Of a stretch of 64,000 bases of DNA, positions 8,193 to 16,584 are shown one piece after another. How positions within the stretch are numbered: the stretch's first letter is position 1; each line of letters opens with the position of its first letter. The stretch covers positions 62,001-126,000 of the forward strand of contig CALEIK010000025.1 of NCBI GenBank assembly GCA_937876195.1. Direction: 5' to 3'. The notes below the pieces were generated by a model. That model saw only the letters and a program-made list of their open reading frames with translations, made no database searches and was not told the DNA's origin. A program made the translations under genes and the position numbers. This DNA is from an uncultured Flavobacteriales bacterium (GTDB lineage: Bacteria; Bacteroidota; Bacteroidia; Flavobacteriales_D; Crocinitomicaceae).

Positions 8193-9532
8193 TTAGGTTG
8201 TACTTGATTCCGTAATTTCTTTTTGAGCCAAATCTCATAAATGAAGTAGCCAATCACTAGGAGGTATTCCATATTCACGACAAAACGCATCCAGAATGCA
8301 TTACTGTCATTGTATGCATAGAAAATGTACGAGAAGAACACGGCAAAAGACCACACCAATGCAAAACGATATTCGGTAAAGAGCGAAAGTGCAAGTAGCG
8401 GAAGAATGTACCAAGGATGCAAGGTGCTGCTCAAAAGGAGATAAACGAAAAACGCCAAGGTCATCCGCTTGAATAATTTTTGCCAGTCGTTGATTTGTCC
8501 ATAAAGCGCAAGGGTAAAAATAATTCCGACAGCGATTCTAGAAAGTTGCGGGCCGTAGTAACGCGTCATGTTCCATCCGGTTTCAACCATTCCTAATTGT
8601 AGGTGATGATACAGAACAAATGAATTGAATTCGAACACTTGAAAGTACAAGCGTAGGCTTTCCAAGAAGTTTTCTATGTTGTGCGAGTTCAGTTGAATAA
8701 ATCCGCTTCCTAGTGTGATGACTATCGTCAAGGAATAGAAGAACAATGCTTTTTTAATCGCTAAAAAACGGTAGAAAAAGGGGAGGAGCATTAGTGGAAT
8801 CAACTTAATTTGAATAGCGATGCCATAAAACAGACTTGCGAGGGTTAATTTTGACTGAAAGATGTGATAAAACGCGATGAATAGAAAGGATAGCATCACC
8901 CCTTCAAAATGAGCATTGCCTGTACATTCAATAATGCACAATGGATTTAAAAATAACAGCCACATTCGATTGATATCGATTGAAAACAATTTCAGCAAGC
9001 GCATCAGATAAATCGCACCAATGATTTCTGTCCCAACGATGAGCAATTTGAGAATGATGGTATTAAATATGATCGAATCAGAAAAAACGGTCGCTACAAT
9101 AAAGTAAAGTTGACTCAGCGGTGGATAGCATGAATAGTTTTGCTGCGACATTTCACCAATGCCAACATAGAGTTCTTGCATGTATTGACTCGATTGCACC
9201 ATGTTGTGACCGAGCAACTCAGAAGGTCTGAAATCAAATGGATTGATACCACGTGTCGTTAGTTCTCCATCCCACAAAAAGCGATAGAAATCGTTGGAGA
9301 GATGTGGCAAGAAAATCATTGATGTCACATGGGCAGCAATAGCGAGAAAAATAAACGATTGAAAGGAAATGTCTTTACGGAGAGCGATCAGTCCGAGGTA
9401 CGCCGAAAATGCAATTGTATAAAAACTAGCAATAAATAGAAATTCAGTGCGATCCGTTTGCCAGTTGACTGCGAAAATGGAAACGAGGAAGATGACGCTT
9501 AACGAAGCTATTTCCCATGATTTCCAAAGCAT
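8189..9532 (-). CDS. GT-C type mannosyltransferase-like membrane protein
   Basis: 447 residues with about ten hydrophobic helices. Between helices 2 and 3 is a loop with NDFYRFLWDG (80-89) and NPFDFRP (97-103), the acidic loop pattern of GT87/MptAB-like polyprenyl-phosphate-sugar-dependent GT-C enzymes. It probably transfers a sugar, possibly mannose, on the periplasmic side of the inner membrane. The gene starts 2 bases after the CESA-like gene and follows a polyprenyl-phosphate-mannose-synthase-like GT2, so the three are probably one operon. The acceptor is unknown. Confidence 0.8.
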   Translation of the reverse strand: MLWKSWEIASLSVIFLVSIFAVNWQTDRTEFLFIASFYTIAFSAYLGLIALRKDISFQSFIFLAIAAHVTSMIFLPHLSNDFYRFLWDGELTTRGINPFDFRPSELLGHNMVQSSQYMQELYVGIGEMSQQNYSCYPPLSQLYFIVATVFSDSIIFNTIILKLLIVGTEIIGAIYLMRLLKLFSIDINRMWLLFLNPLCIIECTGNAHFEGVMLSFLFIAFYHIFQSKLTLASLFYGIAIQIKLIPLMLLPFFYRFLAIKKALFFYSLTIVITLGSGFIQLNSHNIENFLESLRLYFQVFEFNSFVLYHHLQLGMVETGWNMTRYYGPQLSRIAVGIIFTLALYGQINDWQKLFKRMTLAFFVYLLLSSTLHPWYILPLLALSLFTEYRFALVWSFAVFFSYIFYAYNDSNAFWMRFVVNMEYLLVIGYFIYEIWLKKKLRNQVQPN

Positions 9533-9534
9533 CC

Positions 9535-11427
9535 TTATGCGTTGGAAGATTTTAATTCCTTAATAGAATAGAAGAACACGAGTCCATATCCAAAAGCAAG
9601 CATCAAATGGAATGGAACCATCCCTAAATCGCCATAGATAGCTCTATTTACGGCTGTGTAGGTAAATAGCAACATCAACAAACCTTCACCAATGTTCAAA
9701 ATGGAGAGACTTTTCTTGTCGTATTTATTGCCTTTGAATTCGCTCTTCACGTTCACATTAAATTTTGGTGTCCGCACAAATGAACTTTTGATTCCCATAT
9801 AGCCTTCCAATACTGCAACGGTATTGTTCAATGCCAATCCCATGGAGACCATTAAGAATAAAAAGAAGCGCCCTGTAAATTTGAAGAAGGAAAGAAGCAG
9901 ATTGTCTGTTTTGTCACGGTAGGAGTTCCAGTAGTAGTACATCAAGAAGACGGTACTAATCAAAAAGATCACCCCGTATTGAATGACATAATTTAAATCT
10001 GAAAAACTATCCTTGATATGCAAAATAGGTAAACTCAACAAGGAAATCATCAGAATAAAAACGAATACGGAAGAATTGAAAAGGTGTGATAATCCATGAA
10101 TTCGATCGGCAAGTTTCACCCCTTTCGAGCGAATCATGCGCTTACGCATTTTGATGAAACACTCAGCTCCTCCTTTCATCCAACGATGTTGTTGACTTTT
10201 TAATGCCGACATGGTAATCGGTAATTCCGCTGGAGCAATGACATCTTCCAAATATTGAAAGCGCCATCCTTTCAGTTGTGCACGGTAGCTTAAATCCAAA
10301 TCTTCAGTGAGTGTATCGTGCTCCCAGCCTCCTGCATCCTCAATGCATTTTTTGCGCCAGATTCCACCAGTTCCATTGAAATTAATGAAGTGTCCAGATG
10401 CATTTCTACCACCTTGCTCAATCGCAAAGTGACCGTTCAATCCAAATGCTTGCAATTCAGTAAGAATTGAGTAATCTTTATTGATATGACCCCATCTTGT
10501 TTGAACAACACCCACCTTATCATCCTGGAAATACGGCATTGTGCGTATTAGGAAATCACTGTCTGGAACAAAATCAGCATCAAAAATAGCGATAAAATCT
10601 CCTTCGACCTGATCCATTGCTGCATCCAGTGCTCCCGCCTTATAACCTGTTCTATCCGTACGGTGAACGTGCTGAATGTTGATTCCACGGGCTGCAACTT
10701 CAGCGACTTTTTTCGCAATGACATCTTTGGTTTCATCCGTAGAGTCATCCAATACTTGAATTTGTAGTTTATCGAGTGGGTATTCAAATTTTGCCGCTTG
10801 TTCAATAATTCTGTCAGCAACATATAGCTCGTTGTACATCGGCAATTGCACCGTTACTTTGGGTGTTGTTGCAGGATCGTATACGGGCTTTTCAGGTTCA
10901 ATTCCCTGTCCGCCGATCAGGCGGGCCTTTTTATTCCGTTTGTGTTTCACGTAGGCAATAGCAAGCGTTAACTGAAGAATACTATAAAACAAGACTAAAA
11001 TGAGGCATAGGAAATAAATCCACAGAATAATCTTACTCATAAAATGCGACCAATAATGTTCTTTGCCATAGGCATCACCCCAATTCATCATCCAAGAAAC
11101 TTTAAGGTTGACCGCGAAATTCAAGTCTGGAATGTGGGTTTCCGTCACCTCAAAGTTGAAGGCATCTTTGTTATAATCTTTATCGATAACTGTCAACTGG
11201 TACTTTCCAACGGGAACGTCTTTGAAAGTAAAAACACCTTCATCATTAGTTTCAGCTGTATATTCTTTTTTGTTGTTTAAATGTTGAATGGCCAACTCCA
11301 ACTCTTCAACTGGTCGTTCTGTTTTCTGATCAATGATAGTTCCACCAAAGGTCTGCACACCTTGTGCACTACTGATAAACGCGGCGAAAACAACGGTGAA
11401 AACAAAAAGTAACCTCACGATGGCCAT
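9535..11427 (-). CDS. CESA-like glycosyltransferase (GT2) with N-terminal regulatory-like domain
   Basis: 630 residues from ATG at 11427. The first ~21 residues form a signal peptide (IVRLLFVFTVVFAAFISSAQ). Residues ~25-108 form a CarboxypepD_reg-like beta-sandwich (FGGTIIDQKTERPVEELEL ... GVFTFKDVPVGKYQLTVIDKDY). A TM helix follows at 133-160. The processive-type GT2 domain has DD 227-228, DAD 283-285, TED 374-376 and QQHRW 412-416. Four C-terminal helices follow. The usual CESA-like homologue is about 490-500 residues without the first two parts, so this is a fusion with the extra domain outside the membrane. The product is probably a beta-linked envelope glycan or glycolipid (inference). 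Confidence 0.85.
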   Translation of the reverse strand: MAIVRLLFVFTVVFAAFISSAQGVQTFGGTIIDQKTERPVEELELAIQHLNNKKEYTAETNDEGVFTFKDVPVGKYQLTVIDKDYNKDAFNFEVTETHIPDLNFAVNLKVSWMMNWGDAYGKEHYWSHFMSKIILWIYFLCLILVLFYSILQLTLAIAYVKHKRNKKARLIGGQGIEPEKPVYDPATTPKVTVQLPMYNELYVADRIIEQAAKFEYPLDKLQIQVLDDSTDETKDVIAKKVAEVAARGINIQHVHRTDRTGYKAGALDAAMDQVEGDFIAIFDADFVPDSDFLIRTMPYFQDDKVGVVQTRWGHINKDYSILTELQAFGLNGHFAIEQGGRNASGHFINFNGTGGIWRKKCIEDAGGWEHDTLTEDLDLSYRAQLKGWRFQYLEDVIAPAELPITMSALKSQQHRWMKGGAECFIKMRKRMIRSKGVKLADRIHGLSHLFNSSVFVFILMISLLSLPILHIKDSFSDLNYVIQYGVIFLISTVFLMYYYWNSYRDKTDNLLLSFFKFTGRFFLFLMVSMGLALNNTVAVLEGYMGIKSSFVRTPKFNVNVKSEFKGNKYDKKSLSILNIGEGLLMLLFTYTAVNRAIYGDLGMVPFHLMLAFGYGLVFFYSIKELKSSNA

Positions 11428-11471
11428 AGTTGGAAATTTAATAGTCAAATTGATAGCGTGCATTTTAAATT

Positions 11472-12161
11472 TTAAAAACGGTACTTAAAGACGGCAAATA
11501 TAATCTTTATTCCTGCAAGTACACTACCTTTTACCGTTCCACTTACTTTAGATTTTCCAATTCTTCGTTTGTAGTTGACAGGGACTTCGCAGTGCTTCAT
11601 TCTGCTCTTCACAGCTTTTATCTGCATTTCAATCGTCCAACCGTACGTTTTATCATCCATTTTTAGTTGTTGGAGTGATTCAAATTTCATTGCTCGAAAA
11701 GGACCTAAATCAGTGAATTTAGCTCTATAAAAAACTCGAATAAGGAGAGTTGCCAGCCAATTTCCAAATACCTGTTGTGGCGTCAAAGAACCTTTTTCAC
11801 GTTGTCCCAACACCCGCGATCCAATGACTAAATCCATGTCCTTTTCTAGAATCGGAGCAATCACTTGGGGAATTTCTTGGGGGTAATCGGAGTAATCACC
11901 GTCTAAAAAAACAATAATCTCGGTATCCAGCTCTTTGCATTTCTCCATGCCTTTCAAACACGCCCAACCGTACCCTTTTCTCGCTTCGTTAAGTACGATT
12001 GCTCCAGCTTTTCGCGCGACATTCACCGTGTTATCGGTTGAATTGTTATTCACAACAATAATGTGGTGAACAATATCCTTGGGAATATCAGCGACGACTT
12101 TCCCGATGGATTGCTCTTCGTTAAAGGCGGGAATTACAACTGATACAATGGGTTTTTGCAT
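11472..12161 (-). CDS. GT2 glycosyltransferase, polyprenyl-phosphate mannose/glucose synthase-like
   Basis: 229 residues starting at MQKPIVSVVIPAFNEEQSIG. The DPM1-like GT2 fold shows NNNSTDNT (38-45), LDGDYSDYP (86-94) as the metal-binding D-x-D, and a late RRIGKSKVSG motif that places the acceptor phosphate. It lacks the two C-terminal TM helices of GtrB-type enzymes. It would load a sugar from a nucleotide donor onto a polyprenyl phosphate. The next genes are a CESA-like and a GT-C enzyme, and the latter class uses such lipid donors. A longer frame starting at 12287 runs through repeats and is not used. Confidence 0.85.
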   Translation of the reverse strand: MQKPIVSVVIPAFNEEQSIGKVVADIPKDIVHHIIVVNNNSTDNTVNVARKAGAIVLNEARKGYGWACLKGMEKCKELDTEIIVFLDGDYSDYPQEIPQVIAPILEKDMDLVIGSRVLGQREKGSLTPQQVFGNWLATLLIRVFYRAKFTDLGPFRAMKFESLQQLKMDDKTYGWTIEMQIKAVKSRMKHCEVPVNYKRRIGKSKVSGTVKGSVLAGIKIIFAVFKYRF

Positions 12162-12250
12162 GTGCGAAATTAAAGAAAATGATGGAACTAAAGTGTGGTA
12201 TTTTGGAAAGATGATGTTGTGTAGCTTTAGGGACTGATCGTTGTTATGCA

Positions 12251-12344
12251 ATATCGAAATATTGCGACATGTAAATGTATAAATCATTCATTTACAACTA
12301 TATACTGTTTATTGATAGTTAGCAATATCGCAATATTTCGATAT
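12251..12344. repeat. Nested inverted repeat upstream of the GT2 gene
   Basis: A perfect 17-bp inverted repeat (ATATCGAAATATTGCGA at 12251-12267 against its complement at 12328-12344) encloses a second one (TGTAAATG 12270-12277 with CATTTACA 12289-12296). The left arm is itself nearly palindromic (GCAATAT...ATATTGC). It occupies the ~200-base gap between the DUF547 stop and the GT2 start. It could act as a stem-loop, a terminator for DUF547 transcripts without a T-run, or a protein-binding site. Confidence 0.7.
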
Positions 12345-12360
12345 ATCAATGCTAAAAAAA

Positions 12361-13104
12361 CTACCAATTCTCCAACGTCAAACTCCAATCATACGGTGTG
12401 TATTTAATCGTCGGGGAAGCATCTTTGGGTAGTATCTCATACCGAATCATTAATTCAAAAATCCCCTTTTTACCTCCAAAATCATCTTCAAACCATTTAA
12501 AAATTTCACTGATTTCAAGCGTATTGGTTTCTGGTGTATAGACAGAACTACTTTGAACAAAAGAAGCTTCAGCCAGTGACAATTGTGCGTCTAATTCTTT
12601 GTCTGAATAAAAGGCAATCGGAGGACAAGACGTCGCGCCGCAGTTAAGAGCGAAATGGATGCGAGGTTCGATTTTTCCCAAACGAAATTGAGCGATAAAA
12701 TCTTCGTTCTTTTCTGTTTTTTTACCACGTAAAATTCCGTTTTCAAGATCGTCCAAGCTGATGAATTGACCACCGATTTCTAGATTACGTTCTTTGAAAA
12801 AGATCGAAGCATCGCGATATGTCGCAGTGTCTTCTTTGATTTTTTGTTGCACCAATGCATTGTACGTGTTGATCCAAAATGCGAGTTGCTTCTCTACAGT
12901 ATTAAGTTCCTCTGAGAGTTTTGCTACGTCAATAGCTGCCAAGGTATCGCTGTATTTTTCGTGCGGCTTGTCTGTTTTCAAAGCCATGAGGTAATCTTGG
13001 GAAAACTGGATGGGATCGTTCGGAGAAAGTTGATCGACAGGATTTTCACAACTTGCAAAAAGCCCAGCAGCAAGAAATGAAACCAAAAACAGTGCAATTT
13101 TCAT
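12361..13104 (-). CDS. DUF547 domain lipoprotein
   Basis: 247 residues with a lipoprotein signal (lipobox LFASC, Cys ~19). The DUF547 hallmarks are FWINTYNALV (~76-85) and RIHFALNCGATSCPP, with conserved His and Cys residues arranged as in a papain-like (transglutaminase-related) fold. The family is widespread but its substrate is unknown. The protein should sit in the periplasm facing a membrane. It lies between accA and the glycosyltransferase operon on the same strand, separated from each by a terminator or repeat, so it is probably its own unit. Confidence 0.85.
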   Translation of the reverse strand: MKIALFLVSFLAAGLFASCENPVDQLSPNDPIQFSQDYLMALKTDKPHEKYSDTLAAIDVAKLSEELNTVEKQLAFWINTYNALVQQKIKEDTATYRDASIFFKERNLEIGGQFISLDDLENGILRGKKTEKNEDFIAQFRLGKIEPRIHFALNCGATSCPPIAFYSDKELDAQLSLAEASFVQSSSVYTPETNTLEISEIFKWFEDDFGGKKGIFELMIRYEILPKDASPTIKYTPYDWSLTLENW

Positions 13105-13165
13105 GGTCGTTTGTTTATCAGAGATTAGTTGGTTGGACGATCAATCATCGAATCGCTTACAAATA

Positions 13166-13198
13166 AAAAATCCGTCCATGTGATATAGACGGATTTTT
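13166..13198 (-). terminator. Rho-independent terminator after accA
   Basis: An 11-bp perfect stem (AAAAATCCGTC / GACGGATTTTT) with an 11-base loop lies 16 bases beyond the accA stop in the direction of transcription and ends in a T-run on the minus strand. Its symmetry could also stop rightward transcription. Confidence 0.85.
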
Positions 13199-13213
13199 CA
13201 AATTCAATTTTAT

Positions 13214-14167
13214 TTACTTCCAAACACCTCTTTTTGAGAATGCTTCGATGCGATTGTTTATTCGTTTCGTTGGATCAATAACTTTTAACTCAGCGATGTA
13301 TTTGCTAAGCGCTTTTTTGACCAATTTAAATGCTTCTTCGTGATTTCTGTGCGCACCAGTTGATGGTTCTTTAATCACGTCATCAACCAAACCAAGTTTT
13401 TTCATATCGGTAGAAGTCAACTTTAATGCATCCGCAGCTTGCTCTTTGTATTCCCATGAACGCCAAAGGATCGATGAACACGATTCAGGAGAAATCACCG
13501 AATACCATGTGTTTTCCATCATCACTACTTTATCTCCAACACCAATTCCCAATGCACCACCAGATGCTCCTTCACCAACAATCACACAAATCACAGGGAC
13601 TTTCAAGCGCATCATTTCGTAAATATTACGTGCAATCGCTTCTCCTTGTCCTCTTTCTTCCGCTTCTAATCCAGGAAATGCACCAGGTGTGTCGATAAAC
13701 GTTACAATTGGTTTGTTGAATTTCTCCGCCAACTTCATCAAGCGCAATGCTTTTCTATATCCTTCAGGATTCGGCATTCCAAAATTTCTGAACTGACGCA
13801 TTTTCGTATTAACGCCTTTTTGTTGTCCGATAAACATTACGGTTTCACCATCCATCAAACCAAATCCACCTACCATGGCTTTGTCATCTTTTACACTGCG
13901 ATCGCCGTGTAATTCCTGAAATTGCCCATCTGTCATCGCATTGATGTACGCTAATGTATACGGACGGTCTGGATGTCGCGATAATTGAACACGCTGCCAA
14001 GGAGTCAAATTTGAAAAAATTTCTTTGGTCTTAGATTTCAACTTTTTCTCCAGCTCGTTGATCTTATCCTGCATATCAACCTCGGTATTCTCTCCAATTT
14101 CTTGCGTTTGAATAATTTGGTCTTCCAATTCTTTGATCGGTTCTTCAAAATCTAAATATGTTGCCAT
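13214..14167 (-). CDS. accA: Acetyl-CoA carboxylase, carboxyltransferase alpha subunit
   Basis: 317 residues from MATYLDFEEPIKELED; an ATG 6 bases earlier is possible. AccA with AccD transfers the carboxyl group from biotin to acetyl-CoA, the first step of fatty-acid synthesis. The typical features are LTPWQRVQLSRHPDRPYT, FGDRSVKDDKAMVGG-type text (here LHGDRS), FIDTPGAFPGLEAEERGQ and EGASGGALGIGVGD. The length is normal. It is transcribed alone leftward with its own terminator. ispE diverges from it with about 60 bases between starts. accD is not in the window. Confidence 0.97.
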   Translation of the reverse strand: MATYLDFEEPIKELEDQIIQTQEIGENTEVDMQDKINELEKKLKSKTKEIFSNLTPWQRVQLSRHPDRPYTLAYINAMTDGQFQELHGDRSVKDDKAMVGGFGLMDGETVMFIGQQKGVNTKMRQFRNFGMPNPEGYRKALRLMKLAEKFNKPIVTFIDTPGAFPGLEAEERGQGEAIARNIYEMMRLKVPVICVIVGEGASGGALGIGVGDKVVMMENTWYSVISPESCSSILWRSWEYKEQAADALKLTSTDMKKLGLVDDVIKEPSTGAHRNHEEAFKLVKKALSKYIAELKVIDPTKRINNRIEAFSKRGVWK

Positions 14168-14216
14168 TTTCATTCTAATTTGAGAGGCGAAAGTTACAAA
14201 AATTGTTTACTTCTTC

Positions 14217-14224
14217 TAACTTTG
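14217..14224 (+). promoter_or_regulatory. -7 promoter box (TAACTTTG) 4 nt before ispE
   Basis: TAACTTTG fits TAnnTTTG and is followed by TTGC and then the ispE ATG at 14229. The mRNA would have almost no leader. No well-placed -33 TTG was seen. Confidence 0.5.
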
Positions 14225-14228
14225 TTGC

Positions 14229-15029
14229 ATGATACTTTTTCCACCGGCAAAGATAAACTTAGGTTTAAATGTTCTTCGCAAAAGGACGGACGGTTACCAC
14301 GAAATTGAAACCGTGATGCTACCCATTCCTTTGACGGATGTATTGGAAATCTTGCCAGCGAAGGAGTTTAGCTTTCATCAGAGTGGATTGAAAATTGAGG
14401 GAGCGATTTCTGACAATCTTGTCGTTCAGGCGTATGAAGTATTGAAAGAGACATACAATCTCCCCCCAGTTTACATTCATTTACTCAAAAATATTCCCAT
14501 GGGAGCTGGATTGGGAGGAGGATCTGCTGATGCGACGTATACATTGATTGGATTGAATCAACTATTTGATCTCGGTTTAAACAAAGATGAATTAAGAAAC
14601 TACGCTGCGACATTGGGAAGTGATTGTCCCTTTTTTGTCGACAATGAACCTCAATTGGCGAGAGGGCGTGGTGAGATCTTATCACCGATTCAAGTCGATT
14701 TGAAAGGATACTACATGAAACTCATTCACCCAGGATTACACATTGGAACCAAAGAAGCGTATGCGAATGTCACGATGGATGAAAATCAATCCCCCATTGA
14801 AGAAATAATTCGTCGACCTATTGCGAATTGGAAAAATGAATTGAGCAACGCATTTGAAACTTCCGCGTTTCAATTGTATCCAGAAATCAAACAGATAAAG
14901 GAAAATTTGTACTCTGAAGGCGCAATTTACGCCAGTATGACAGGAAGCGGTTCTGCCGTGTACGGAATTTTCAAAGAAGAGCCGAATCCTTCAAATGACA
15001 GTTATTTTGAGCGAATACTACGTATTTAA
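14229..15029 (+). CDS. ispE: 4-diphosphocytidyl-2-C-methyl-D-erythritol kinase
   Basis: 266 residues of the GHMP kinase superfamily. It phosphorylates CDP-methylerythritol with ATP in the MEP isoprenoid pathway. The substrate strand AKINLGLNVLRKRTDGYHEIETV includes Lys8. The phosphate loop PMGAGLGGGSADA spans 90-102, Asp132 lies in SDCPFF, and the third GHMP motif is MTGSGSAVYGIF near 240. The length is slightly shorter than the E. coli enzyme (283). It appears monocistronic, followed by short tandem repeats. Confidence 0.95.
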   Translation: MILFPPAKINLGLNVLRKRTDGYHEIETVMLPIPLTDVLEILPAKEFSFHQSGLKIEGAISDNLVVQAYEVLKETYNLPPVYIHLLKNIPMGAGLGGGSADATYTLIGLNQLFDLGLNKDELRNYAATLGSDCPFFVDNEPQLARGRGEILSPIQVDLKGYYMKLIHPGLHIGTKEAYANVTMDENQSPIEEIIRRPIANWKNELSNAFETSAFQLYPEIKQIKENLYSEGAIYASMTGSGSAVYGIFKEEPNPSNDSYFERILRI

Positions 15030-15036
15030 TGAACTA

Positions 15037-15107
15037 TTTCAATCATCGAGTTTCAATCATCGAGTTTCGGTCATCGAGCTTGTCGAGATGCCGAGATGCC
15101 GAGATGC
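15037..15107. repeat. Short tandem repeats (14 bp x3, 8 bp x3)
   Basis: Three 14-base units (TTTCAATCATCGAG twice and TTTCGGTCATCGAG) at 15037-15078 are followed by three 8-base units (CGAGATGC) at 15084-15107. They fill the gap between ispE and a convergent small gene. The unit size and lack of spacers exclude CRISPR. The CATCGAGCTTGTCGAGATG text resembles hairpin-prone intergenic repeats of this phylum. Confidence 0.8.
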
Positions 15108-15132
15108 CAGGTGGCATAAACCTTAATTCAAC

Positions 15133-15303
15133 TCATGATCCACACCCCACACAATCAAAATGACTGTCCATCGGTTTTACTCCTTTCAATTTCATTTCGA
15201 GGTTGTGAATTTGATCTTTGATGTCCATATCACTAAACATATCTCCAGTCAACTGGCCGTTTAGTTGATCAATTTCTTCTTGAATGGTTGCTTCTGTTTG
15301 CAT
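15133..15303 (-). CDS. Small conserved hypothetical protein with C-terminal CVGCGS
   Basis: 56 residues from ATG at 15303. An upstream ATG at 15348 would add 15 basic residues and is less likely. Residues 5-45 form an amphipathic helix pair (TIQEEIDQLNGQL ... DIKDQIHNLEMKLKG). The tail SHFDCVGCGS has a CXXC that could bind metal or form a disulfide. I do not know its function. It is short, acidic and cytosolic. Confidence 0.6.
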   Translation of the reverse strand: MQTEATIQEEIDQLNGQLTGDMFSDMDIKDQIHNLEMKLKGVKPMDSHFDCVGCGS

Positions 15304-15451
15304 CGTCTGTCCTTTTTGGTTTAGTTTCCTAAAATTGCGACATTTCACCGTCTTTTCATATCGAAATACTGTTTTTCTGTCAAAAAGTTATTCACCACTG
15401 GACGGTTAAAAACGTATTTTTTTACGTTCTTTATGGCTCAAAGGAAGGAAC

Positions 15452-16084
15452 ATGCATCAGATATTGGAAGATTTAACTTGGCGGTATGCAACTAAGAAAT
15501 TTGATTCGGAAAAAATAGTTTCTGAAGAAGATTTTGAGGTGCTCAAAGAATCATTGCGATTGACGCCGAGTTCTTACGGTCTGCAACCGTTGCAATTTAT
15601 TGTCGTGGAGAATAAATCCATTCGAAATCAATTAGTTGCTGCTTCCTTCGGACAAACCCAAGTGCAAGATGCTTCACACTTAATTGTCATTTGTATCGAA
15701 GAACAGATTGATGATGCACTGATCGATTCTTATGTTTCGGCAGTCATAGACACGCGCAATGTCGACCCGGAAAAAATTATCAACTACGCCAATTACATGA
15801 AGAAAATCATTGGTGAGATGTCACACGATGAAAGAATTACGTGGGCGAGTAAACAGGCGTACATCGCGCTTGGACAAATCCTTCATACCTGTGCGACGAT
15901 GCGCATTGATGCTACCCCTATGGAAGGGTTTGATGCTGCCCGCTACGGAGAAATTCTAGATTTGAGTTCAAAAAAAATGCGTCCTGTGCTCGTTTGTCCG
16001 ATTGGTTACCGTCACGAAAGCGACAGCATGCAGCACGAGAAAAAGGTGCGTCGTGATTCAGACAAACTGTTCATAAAAATTTAG
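15452..16084 (+). CDS. NAD(P)H-dependent nitroreductase family flavoprotein
   Basis: 210 residues of the FMN-dependent nitroreductase fold. The N-terminal WRYATKKFD (FMN-phosphate Arg/Lys), LTPSSYGLQPLQFIVVE, and the later WASKQAYIALGQILHTCATMRIDATPMEGFD are typical of NfsB/YfkO-like enzymes. It would reduce nitro or quinone compounds using NAD(P)H. The physiological substrate cannot be read from sequence. It stands alone, followed by about 500 bases of repeats. Confidence 0.9.
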   Translation: MHQILEDLTWRYATKKFDSEKIVSEEDFEVLKESLRLTPSSYGLQPLQFIVVENKSIRNQLVAASFGQTQVQDASHLIVICIEEQIDDALIDSYVSAVIDTRNVDPEKIINYANYMKKIIGEMSHDERITWASKQAYIALGQILHTCATMRIDATPMEGFDAARYGEILDLSSKKMRPVLVCPIGYRHESDSMQHEKKVRRDSDKLFIKI

Positions 16085-16129
16085 GGGATTCACCAAATTG
16101 ATGCACCCCAGTAATCTTTCTCGCATCTG

Positions 16130-16339
16130 TTGTGGTAAAATTAAACGCAAAGGCGCAATTCAAAGAGTTAAAGGGTTAAAAGGAAATTATTATGGACACA
16201 CGATACAAATCAATGTGAAACTGGCAAAATAAGTGCGCAAGGTCTGAAAAGTCGTCTTTAGACGACTTCTTGGCGTTCTTTTTTCGCCAATTCAATTTCC
16301 CCATTACCCTTGCGTCTTAGCGATTAAAGTCAACCACAA
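16130..16339. repeat. TIR-bounded intergenic element, copy 1 (~210 bp)
   Basis: The left end (TTGTGGT...TTAAACGCAAAGGCGCAA) and the complement of the right end (TTGTGGT...TTTAATCGCTAAGACGCAA) match as imperfect terminal inverted repeats of about 28 bp. The interior holds a perfect 8-bp hairpin, AAGTCGTC-TTTA-GACGACTT, at 16249-16268, then a TTGGCG/CGCCAA hairpin. Bases 16215-16339 are repeated almost exactly at 16382-16506. No ORF of size is present. Confidence 0.75.
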
Positions 16340-16352
16340 ACTGTAGATGCAG

Positions 16353-16506
16353 AACCGCCAAGTACGCAAAGAACTTTTTATGTAAAACTGGCAAAGTAAG
16401 TGCGCAAGGTCTGAAAAGTCGTCTTTAGACGACTTCTTGGCGTTCCTTTTTCGCCAATTCAATTTCTCCTTTACCCTTGCGTCTTAGCGGTAAAAATCAA
16501 CCACAA
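16353..16506. repeat. TIR-bounded intergenic element, copy 2 (~154 bp)
   Basis: It begins AACCGCCAAGTACGCAAAG, which matches the left end of the element at 25653 in 18 of 19 positions, and ends ...GCGTCTTAGCGGT...CAACCACAA. The hairpin AAGTCGTC-TTTA-GACGACTT recurs at 16416-16435. Its last 125 bases are nearly identical to those of copy 1. The remaining ~75 bases before the next gene (16507-16584) are AT-rich with no clear feature. Confidence 0.75.
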
Positions 16507-16584
16507 GTACATTACTGTTAATTTTACATTTTCAATTTCATCAATTTATTTGCGATATTTATACTTTACTTCACCAACGAATCA

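Noticed and set aside
12162..12287. 42-residue N-terminal extension of the GT2 enzyme
   Set aside because: It reads through the inverted repeat; GT2 proteins of this kind start just before VSVVIPAFNEE.
15037..15107. Possible CRISPR array
   Set aside because: Units are 14 and 8 bases, directly adjacent, with no spacers, and no cas gene is near.
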